The notes beneath the pieces were generated by a model. The model was not told where the DNA came from. It searched no databases and saw nothing but the letters and a program-made list of their open reading frames with translations. Made by a program: the position numbers and the translations under genes. Of a stretch of DNA of 5,054 nt, positions 1 through 4,702 are shown one piece after another. The DNA is taken from positions 1 through 5,054 of the forward strand of contig JALSIF010000054.1 of assembly GCA_026981635.1 (NCBI GenBank). The letters run 5' to 3'. The stretch's first letter is position 1, and the number at the start of each line of letters is the position of its first letter. The stretch is from JALSIF01 sp026981635 [NCBI: bacterium] (GTDB lineage Bacteria; 4484-113; JALSIF01).

Positions 1-396
1 GAGGTCCTCCACGCTCTCCTCCGCCAGCCGTCCGGGGGGCTGGGTGATCAGGCGGGGAGAAACCACATAGAGGCCGGGACGGGCAAAGCTCACCGTGGTC
101 CTTCCCCCCAGGGGTAGCTCGCCCAGTACCTCCCCCCGGGTGGTGACCAGCCTCACCCCCACCGCCCCGCATCCGTCGGGACAGCGGGCGAGGAAGGCGT
201 CCGACAGCGTCGCCCCCACCTCAACCGGCTCTCCCACCCGCACCGCTCGGGCGAAGGTGACCATCACTCGCCGGATGCCCGGGCTGGCCAGCTGGCTGGG
301 GGAGGGGAGGGATGAGCCCCCACAGCCCGCCGCCGTCCCCGCCGCCAGCACAAGCCACAGGAGCCGGCGGAAATAGTTTGTCCCCCGATGGAACAT
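1..396 (-). CDS. Predicted exported lipoprotein, N-terminal part (runs off left edge)
   Basis: The frame is open from its start to base 1, giving 132 residues; the C-terminus lies outside the window. Numbered from the second of two adjacent ATGs, it has a basic N-terminus with two arginines, a hydrophobic stretch (LLWLVLAAGTAAG, about 12-24) and then Cys25, as in a signal peptidase II lipobox (A-A-G-C). A Gly/Ser/Pro-rich tether follows. The rest alternates short hydrophobic strands (RVMVTFARAV, VGVRLVTTRG, TTVSFARPGLYVV), which suggests a small beta-sandwich, and carries a C-x3-C pair (CPDGC) that could form a disulfide. There is no Asp after the lipid-bearing Cys, so it would not be kept in the inner membrane of a typical Gram-negative. 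The second ATG is chosen because GAGGGA lies 5 nt before it but only 2 nt before the first ATG (397-399). It is divergent from the ABC ATPase. I do not recognise the family. Confidence 0.75.
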   Translation of the reverse strand, partial: MFHRGTNYFRRLLWLVLAAGTAAGCGGSSLPSPSQLASPGIRRVMVTFARAVRVGEPVEVGATLSDAFLARCPDGCGAVGVRLVTTRGEVLGELPLGGRTTVSFARPGLYVVSPRLITQPPGRLAEESVEDL

Positions 397-401
397 CATC
401 T

Positions 402-407
402 TCCCTC
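402..407 (-). promoter_or_regulatory. Ribosome binding site of the left lipoprotein
   Basis: Read on the minus strand this is GAGGGA. It lies 2 nt before the first ATG (399-397) and 5 nt before the second (396-394). The second distance fits normal Shine-Dalgarno spacing better, so it decides the start. The choice changes the protein by one residue only. Confidence 0.5.
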
Positions 408-433
408 GCTAGGTAAACTACTTTATCCATCTG

Positions 434-459
434 GGCCTATCCCCTCTGGGGTGGAGGCC
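434..459 (+). promoter_or_regulatory. Interrupted hairpin in the leader of the ABC ATPase gene
   Basis: GGCCT (434-438) pairs with AGGCC (455-459), and CCCC (441-444) pairs with GGGG (448-451). An AT/TGG internal loop separates the stems and TCT is the apical loop, giving nine pairs, nearly all G-C. The 3' arm ends directly against the Shine-Dalgarno GGGAG. If the transcript starts upstream, the structure could affect ribosome access; as DNA it could equally be an imperfect operator. There is no T tract, so it is not an intrinsic terminator. The pairing is seen; the role is inferred. Confidence 0.35.
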
Positions 460-464
460 GGGAG
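460..464 (+). promoter_or_regulatory. Ribosome binding site deciding the ABC ATPase start
   Basis: GGGAG ends 7 nt before the ATG at 472. An earlier in-frame ATG at 388 would add 28 residues unlike any ABC ATPase N-terminus, would overlap the start of the divergent lipoprotein gene and has no comparable site, so 472 is preferred. Confidence 0.6.
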
Positions 465-471
465 CTTGACC

Positions 472-1410
472 ATGGCGCCAGCAATAGAGGTCCACAACCT
501 GCGCAAAAGCTACCGCAACGTGGAGGCCCTTAGGGGCATCTCCTTTACCGTGGAGGAGGGAGAGATCTACGGCTTCATCGGCCCCAACGGGGCGGGAAAG
601 ACTACCACCATAAAGATCCTTGCCACCCTGCTTCGCCCCACCTCGGGCACTGCCAAGGTGGGGGGCTACGACGTGCAGAGCCAGCCCGACGATGTGCGCC
701 GCATCATGGGCTACATGCCCGACTACTTCGGGGTCTACAACGACCTCAAGGTCTGGGAGTACCTGGACTTCTACGCCGCCGCCTACCGCATTCCCCCCGT
801 CCGGCGGGCCAAGGTGATTGACGACCTGCTGGAGCTTACCGACCTGGGGGTAAAGCGCGACGCCTTCGTAAACGAGCTCTCCAAGGGGATGAAGCAGCGC
901 CTCTGCCTGGCCCGCGCCCTGGTCCACAACCCGAGCATCCTGGTGCTGGACGAGCCGGCCGCCGGCCTTGACCCCCGCGCCCGCATAGAGCTTCGCGACC
1001 TTCTGAAGGAGCTTAGAAACATGGGCAAGACCATCTTCATCTCCAGCCACATCCTCACTGAGCTGTCCGACTTCTGCACCAGCGTGGGGATCATTGAGGC
1101 GGGGAAAATGATGGCTTCGGGCAGTATCCAGCAGATCAACCAGATGCTCTCCTCCGGGGTGGTGCTCAGGGTGGAGGTGCAGGGCGACGCCGCACAGGCG
1201 GCGGAGGTCGCCCGCGCCTACCCCAAGGTAAAGGAGGCAGAGGAGATTGAGCCGGGTGCGGTGGAGGTCCACTTTGAGGGTACCCACGACGAGATACCTG
1301 ACTTTACCAGCTACCTGGTCCAGAAGGGAGTAAGGATCATCTCCATTGACGAAGCCATAAACACCCTGGAAGACATCTTCATGAAGGTGACCAAAGGCGA
1401 GGTGACATGA
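472..1410 (+). CDS. ABC transporter ATP-binding protein, ABC-2 (drug/polysaccharide export) type
   Basis: This 312-residue cytosolic nucleotide-binding subunit would hydrolyse ATP to drive a membrane permease. Motifs in order: Walker A GPNGAGKTT (37-45, Lys43), signature LSKGMKQRL (136-144), Walker B ILVLDEP (156-162, Asp160, Glu161), D-loop AGLDP (164-168) and switch His193 in SSH. All catalytic residues are present. The Q-loop position reads YMPD (81-84), with Asp84 where most relatives have Gln. Residues from about 225 form a C-terminal extension ending in LEDIFMKVTKGE, typical of ABC-2 ATPases of about 300 residues (DUF4162-like). The substrate cannot be told. Such genes normally precede their permease with a coupled start. 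Here ATGA does overlap the stop at 1407-1410, but the next frame closes after 17 codons, so the partner is missing locally. It could also be a self-immunity or efflux ATPase. Confidence 0.95.
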   Translation: MAPAIEVHNLRKSYRNVEALRGISFTVEEGEIYGFIGPNGAGKTTTIKILATLLRPTSGTAKVGGYDVQSQPDDVRRIMGYMPDYFGVYNDLKVWEYLDFYAAAYRIPPVRRAKVIDDLLELTDLGVKRDAFVNELSKGMKQRLCLARALVHNPSILVLDEPAAGLDPRARIELRDLLKELRNMGKTIFISSHILTELSDFCTSVGIIEAGKMMASGSIQQINQMLSSGVVLRVEVQGDAAQAAEVARAYPKVKEAEEIEPGAVEVHFEGTHDEIPDFTSYLVQKGVRIISIDEAINTLEDIFMKVTKGEVT

Positions 1411-1460
1411 GAGAAGTCACCGCCTCTGAATTCAAGCGTAAATGGTTCCACTCAGGGTAA
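1407..1460 (+). pseudogene. Seventeen-codon ORF coupled to the ABC ATPase; possible 5' remnant of a lost gene
   Basis: The ATG overlaps the ATPase stop as ATGA and has GAGGTGA (1399-1405) just upstream, which is a normal translational-coupling arrangement. The product is MREVTASEFKRKWFHSG, then TAA. Such overlaps usually open the ABC-2 permease gene, but no downstream frame in the following 55 bases continues a membrane protein. One frame is open over about 1411-1488 without permease-like content. The first ten residues also recall the start of Phd/YefM-type antitoxins (V-T-A-S-E-F-K), a similarity from memory over a very short stretch. It may be a decayed permease, a decayed antitoxin, a tiny leader peptide, or chance. 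Confidence 0.35.
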
Positions 1461-1515
1461 AGCATTCTTGTATGAATCTTCGCAGTACTAAATTGGCTTT
1501 AGAGCTAGCTTTAGA
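1461..1515 (+). promoter_or_regulatory. AT-rich gap before the cyclase gene; probable but unresolved promoter region
   Basis: Bases 1411-1515 are 44/105 G+C, against more than 70% in samples of the adjoining gene, as expected for a promoter. Candidate -10 elements are TACTAA (1486-1491) and TAGAAT (1512-1517), but neither has a convincing -35 at normal spacing, and the second would place the transcript start inside the gene. TTGTAT (1468-1473) is the only -35-like hexamer and does not pair well with either. No strong Shine-Dalgarno precedes the ATG at 1516. No terminator for the ATPase gene was found. Confidence 0.25.
1496..1515 (+). repeat. Direct repeat GCTTTAGA, two copies 12 bp apart
   Basis: GCTTTAGA occurs at 1496-1503 and again at 1508-1515, directly against the cyclase ATG, with the palindrome AGCTAGCT (1503-1510) across the join. 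A period of 12 bp is close to one helical turn, which would suit a dimeric regulator, but a chance repeat in AT-rich DNA is also possible. Confidence 0.4.
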
Positions 1516-4500
1516 ATGGTTGCGGTAGTTGAGCATCAGCTTGGCGAACTGCTGGACGATCTCCGCCAGCTCACCGTCATCGCCCAGGCGGGGGTGATCA
1601 GCCGGCCGCCCCGCCGCCTGGAGTGGGGGGAGAGCCGGCCGGCGGCGGTGGTCTATCTGGATGTGGTGGGATTCACCGCCCTCTCCACCCGCCTGCCCAG
1701 CGAGGTGCTCACCGAGCTCATTGACCGCACCTTCCGCATCCTGGAGCTTGCTGCCCAGTCGGAGGGGGGCTACTGCGACCAGGTGGTGGGGGACGCCGCC
1801 CTCTACGTCTTTCCCGGCCACCCCAACCATCCTCCCCCCTGCGAGGCGGCGGTGAGGGCGGGCTGGGAGATGCTCAAACGGATAGAGCAGATAAACGAGG
1901 TGCTCCCCGGGGAGGGGCTGGGGGTTGCCGTCAGGGTGGGGGTGGCCTACGGCGAGGTCACCCGCACCCAGGTGGGAAGCCAGCGGGCGGGGATCACCGT
2001 GATGGGGGAGACGGTCAATGTGGCCCAGCGCCTGGAGAGCGCCGCTGAGCCCAACCAGCTCTATACCACGGTGAGGGTGGTGGAGCGGGCCGGCGAGCTG
2101 GTCAGGGCGGAGAAGCTGGGCCGGCGCCGGCTCAAGGGCCTGGGAGAGGTGGAGATCTACCGGGTGGTGGAGGTGAGGGAGCCGCCGGTGAGGCTCAGGG
2201 GGAGCTTTCGCCGCCTCACCCGCATGGTGGGCCGGGAGAGGGAGCTTGACCACCTGGGCAGGACCCTGCGGGACTGGCTCGGGCGGAAGGGGAAGTTTGG
2301 TGGACTGGTGGTCATTCGGGGCCCCGCCGGGGCGGGCAAGAGCCGGCTGGCCCTGGAGCTGGTGGAGGCCCTGGCGGGGGAGGTGGAGCTTGCCCAGGGG
2401 AGGGTGAGCCTTTCCGAGTATGGCCGGCTCACCGAGGTGGCGCGGGGCATCGCAGACTTGGGCGGCTTCAGCCGCCACGACCTGGTGGGGCGCTGGGAGG
2501 AGCTTCTCTCCCGCGCAGGTGGGACAGGGGGGTTGGGGGACGACTACATCCAGCGGGCCCGCCGCCACTTGCGCCTCCTCGCCCTGCTCTACGAGGCGCC
2601 CGAGGTGGACTACCGGGGACTGCTCAGGGCCGACCCCCAGAGCTTCCTGCTCAACTGCAAGCTGGCCCTGCGGGCGGTGGCCGAGCTGGTCAGCCGGACG
2701 GAGGGGAGGCCGCTTCTGCTCCTGGTGGACGACCTCCAGTGGATGGGGCCGGAGGAGCGGGAGCTAGTGAGCTACCTCCTCAGCGAGGCCGAGCTTGCCA
2801 CTCCCCTGGCGGTGGTGGGAACGGCGCGCCCCGAATACCGGCCCGGCGAGGGCGAGCTGGGGGCCGATGAGGTTGAACTGCTGGAGCTTGCCCCCCTGGG
2901 CAGGTCGGCGGGGAAGGAGCTGGTGGCCGAGCTTCTGCCCGGCCTTGAGCTTCCCCAGCGGCTGTGGGAGGAGCTCCACCGCCGGGCGGAGGGCCTGCCC
3001 TACTACTACCTGGAGTTTGGCCGCATGCTCCTGCGCCGGGGCCTGGTGAGGGAGGAGGGGGGCCGCTACCGGCTGGCCGGCGAGGTGGAGGAGCTGGCCC
3101 TGCCCGACGACCTGGTGGCCCTGGTGTTGGGCCGGCTGGACCGCCTGCCGGAGCAACTGCGTCGGCTGGTGGCCCGGGCCAGTATCTGGGGGGAGAGCTT
3201 CACCATAGACGAAATGGCCGAGTTGGACCGCCGGCTGGGCCTGGCGGAGGAAGCGCCCCTGGAGGAGGGGCTGGCCGAGCTCTCCCGCCGGGGGGTGCTG
3301 GGCCGGGAGGGGGAGAGGTGGCGCTTTGAGCACGCCCTCACCCGGGAGGCGGCCTACCGCGCCCTGCTCACCCCCACCCGCCGCGCCCTCCACCGGGCGG
3401 CGGCCGAGGTGTTGGAGGAGAGGCTGGTGGCAGGCTCGGCCGGGGAGGGCGACCTTAGGGCTGAGCTGGTCCGCCACCTGGCGGGGGCGGGAGAGCCCCT
3501 GCGGGCCCACCGGGAGCAGTGCGCCCTGCTCGTTCTCTGGTCAAACACCGGCCGCTGGGAGGGCTGGCGGGAGGGGACCGGCCTGGCCCGCTCCCTCTGG
3601 GAGGAGGCCCGCCGGGCCGACCCCACCCTGCCCGACCGCTCCCCCTGGCTGCTCAGGGCCGAGGGACTGCAACTCTGGCGCCGGGGAGAGACGGAACAGG
3701 CGGAAAGGCTTATGTCAGAAGCTCTCTCCCTTTCCCGTCAGGTGGGCGACCGCCATATTGAGGGCATCTGTCTGGCCAATCTGGCTGTTCTCCAACACGA
3801 CTTGGGCAAGCCGGAGAAGGCTGAGAAGTTCTACCTTGAGGCTGTGGAGCTGGCTAGGAAGCTCGGTGACCGGCGAAGTGAGGGGATCAGGTTGGGCAAC
3901 TTGGCCAACCTGTATCGCGACTTGGGCAGTTATGAGCAGGCGGAGAAACTCTATCTTGAAGCCGTCTCCATCGCCCGAGAGCTGGACGACCGAAGGAGCG
4001 TGGGTATCTGGCGGGGAAATCTGGCGGTGCTTTATCGAGAACTGGGACGAGAGGAAGAGGCTGAGAAGCTCCACCTTGAAGCCTTGGCCATGGCCCGTGA
4101 GCTGGGGGACCGGCGGGATGAGGGTATCTGGCTGGGAGGACTGGCTGTACTCGCTCTGGAAGGGGGGAACCTCAGCCGGGCAGAAGGGCTGTTCCTGGAA
4201 GCCTTAAACATCGCCCGGGAACTCGGGGACCGGAGGCTGGAGGGGATTTGGCTGGGTTGGCTTGGTGCCCTTGCATTGGAGAGCAGCAATTTTTCGCAAG
4301 CCTGTCGTTTTCTCCGGGAAGCCTCTAGTCTTCTGGCGGATACCGACCGGGTAGAGTGGATCACCGTCCAGTGCCAGCTGGTCCGTGCCCTCCGTGCCCT
4401 GGGCAGGGAAGCCGAGTCACTCTCTGTCTATCGTCAGGCTGAACAGGCCTTTTCCACCCTGGGCGCCAGCGGAAATTCGCGCCTTGCCCGCCAGATCGCC

Positions 4501-4557
4501 GCCGCCCGCGAGGCCCTGGATAAGTCCCAAGGAGGAGCGGCGGCTGAGTCTTGCTAG
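1516..4557 (+). CDS. Class III nucleotide cyclase - STAND/AAA ATPase - TPR signalling protein
   Basis: A 1013-residue soluble protein with no signal peptide or membrane segment. The cyclase homology domain is at about 40-218: metal-binding Asp49 (YLDVVGFTALS) and Asp93 (VVGDAALYVF), and transition-state Asn168 and Arg172 (TVNVAQRLE). All are present, so it is probably active, making cAMP or another cyclic nucleotide. The two base-reading positions hold Gln89 (usually Lys) and Thr161 (Asp or Thr in relatives). The ATPase begins at VGREREL (238-244), with Walker A GPAGAGKS (269-276), Walker B LLLLVDDLQW (400-409), an Arg in GTARPE (435-440), GLP (493-495) and a helical region with FEHALTREAAYRALL (604-618), a hallmark of cyclase-linked predicted ATPases (COG3899-like). 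TPRs cover about 712-943. No DNA-binding domain is seen. The usual model is TPR sensing, ATPase switch, cyclase output. ATG 1516 is the first start after a stop at 1489 but has a weak ribosome site; GTG 1594 is a less likely alternative. Confidence 0.93.
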   Translation: MVAVVEHQLGELLDDLRQLTVIAQAGVISRPPRRLEWGESRPAAVVYLDVVGFTALSTRLPSEVLTELIDRTFRILELAAQSEGGYCDQVVGDAALYVFPGHPNHPPPCEAAVRAGWEMLKRIEQINEVLPGEGLGVAVRVGVAYGEVTRTQVGSQRAGITVMGETVNVAQRLESAAEPNQLYTTVRVVERAGELVRAEKLGRRRLKGLGEVEIYRVVEVREPPVRLRGSFRRLTRMVGRERELDHLGRTLRDWLGRKGKFGGLVVIRGPAGAGKSRLALELVEALAGEVELAQGRVSLSEYGRLTEVARGIADLGGFSRHDLVGRWEELLSRAGGTGGLGDDYIQRARRHLRLLALLYEAPEVDYRGLLRADPQSFLLNCKLALRAVAELVSRTEGRPLLLLVDDLQWMGPEERELVSYLLSEAELATPLAVVGTARPEYRPGEGELGADEVELLELAPLGRSAGKELVAELLPGLELPQRLWEELHRRAEGLPYYYLEFGRMLLRRGLVREEGGRYRLAGEVEELALPDDLVALVLGRLDRLPEQLRRLVARASIWGESFTIDEMAELDRRLGLAEEAPLEEGLAELSRRGVLGREGERWRFEHALTREAAYRALLTPTRRALHRAAAEVLEERLVAGSAGEGDLRAELVRHLAGAGEPLRAHREQCALLVLWSNTGRWEGWREGTGLARSLWEEARRADPTLPDRSPWLLRAEGLQLWRRGETEQAERLMSEALSLSRQVGDRHIEGICLANLAVLQHDLGKPEKAEKFYLEAVELARKLGDRRSEGIRLGNLANLYRDLGSYEQAEKLYLEAVSIARELDDRRSVGIWRGNLAVLYRELGREEEAEKLHLEALAMARELGDRRDEGIWLGGLAVLALEGGNLSRAEGLFLEALNIARELGDRRLEGIWLGWLGALALESSNFSQACRFLREASSLLADTDRVEWITVQCQLVRALRALGREAESLSVYRQAEQAFSTLGASGNSRLARQIAAAREALDKSQGGAAAESC
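3745..4344 (+). repeat. Five in-frame 120-bp units encoding TPRs of exact 40-residue period
   Basis: The motif (G/D)-D-R-x3-G-I starts at residues 744, 784, 824, 864 and 904, or bases 3745, 3865, 3985, 4105 and 4225, with no insertion or deletion between units. Each unit continues with a helix pair of TPR type, such as NLAxLYRxLGxxEQAEKLYLEA and xIARELG. A less regular sixth unit precedes them (about residues 712-743). The fifth is more diverged (SSNFSQACRFLREAS). The units resemble the kinesin-light-chain/TPR_12 class used for protein binding. Similarity is clear at protein level and moderate at DNA level, so they are not a recent exact duplication. Confidence 0.85.
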
Positions 4558-4601
4558 CCCCGCAACCCGTTGTCATGATAATTGATAGCTCTTGAAATTC
4601 T
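4558..4601. other. Spacer after the cyclase gene; no clear terminator
   Basis: This short AT-rich stretch follows the cyclase stop. The only fold near it is AAATT (4595-4599) with AATTT (4605-4609), five A-T pairs followed by T residues, too weak to call a terminator. TTGATA (4582-4587) resembles a -35 but has no matching -10 at proper spacing. Confidence 0.4.
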
Positions 4602-4644
4602 AAAAATTTTTTGGTGACCCCTTTCGCTTTCTCTGTGCTATATT
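4602..4644 (+). promoter_or_regulatory. Candidate sigma-70-type promoter for the fibronectin-domain lipoprotein
   Basis: An extended -10 element TGCTATATT (TG at 4636-4637, hexamer TATATT at 4639-4644) lies 58 nt before the downstream ATG. The -35 is weak: GTGACC (4614-4619) at 19 bp spacing, or TGACCC (4615-4620) at 18 bp. The extended -10 and the A/T tract AAAAATTTTTT (4602-4612), placed like an UP element, could compensate. Transcription would start near 4651, giving a leader of about 52 nt. This is a consensus match only. Confidence 0.5.
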
Positions 4645-4656
4645 GCGATTTCAAAA

Positions 4657-4682
4657 AACTGCTTGGGCCTTCGGGTCCAGTT
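4657..4682 (+). promoter_or_regulatory. UUCG-loop hairpin in the leader of the fibronectin-domain lipoprotein
   Basis: GGGCC (4665-4669) pairs with GGTCC (4674-4678) around the loop TTCG. This is a C(UUCG)G tetraloop, an unusually stable RNA cap. The stem can grow either by TT with AG (4663-4664/4679-4680), or by AACT with AGTT (4657-4660/4679-4682) around a 4-nt bulge. It ends 6 nt before the Shine-Dalgarno and may stabilise the 5' end of the message or tune translation. On the plus strand it lacks a following T tract. On the minus strand it is followed by six T, so it would look like a terminator there, but no minus-strand gene to its right is visible. Confidence 0.5.
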
Positions 4683-4688
4683 GACCTT

Positions 4689-4694
4689 AGGAGG
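4689..4694 (+). promoter_or_regulatory. Strong ribosome binding site of the fibronectin-domain lipoprotein
   Basis: AGGAGG ends 8 nt before the ATG at 4703, the best Shine-Dalgarno in the window. It fixes this start and, with the AT-leaning first codons, suggests efficient translation. Confidence 0.8.
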
Positions 4695-4702
4695 GAGGAA
4701 CC

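Noticed and set aside
221-430. Minus-strand frame starting MDKVVYL
   Set aside because: It overlaps the lipoprotein gene in another frame and yields a Gly/Pro-rich product. The lipoprotein frame has a ribosome site, signal peptide and lipobox.
388-471. Upstream ATG extension of the ABC ATPase
   Set aside because: The added 28 residues do not fit the family and overlap the start of the divergent gene. The ATG at 472 has a properly spaced GGGAG.
418-1287. Long minus-strand open frame opposite the ABC ATPase
   Set aside because: It is fully antisense to a gene with every ABC motif, its product is biased to His, Val, Gly and Leu with no recognisable domain, and it arises from the GC codon bias of the real gene.
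1432-2568. 378-codon minus-strand open frame opposite the cyclase domain
   Set aside because: The product is Pro/His/Leu-rich without domain features, and it overlaps conserved cyclase and ATPase motifs on the plus strand. It is a GC-bias shadow.
2764-3510. 248-codon minus-strand open frame opposite the ATPase domain
   Set aside because: It is Gln/Pro/Gly-rich, has no domain or ribosome site, and is opposite well-supported coding sequence.
3326-4207. 293-codon plus-strand frame within the cyclase gene
   Set aside because: It is out of frame with the TPRs and gives an Arg/Pro/Trp/Ser-rich product typical of a shifted frame in GC-rich DNA.
4595-4612. A/T hairpin as terminator of the cyclase gene
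   Set aside because: It has only five A-T pairs and no G-C stem. It is better read as an A/T tract upstream of the next promoter.
4681-4686. TTGACC as a -35 element
   Set aside because: A -10 at normal spacing would fall at about 4704, inside the lipoprotein gene. The extended -10 upstream is a better promoter.
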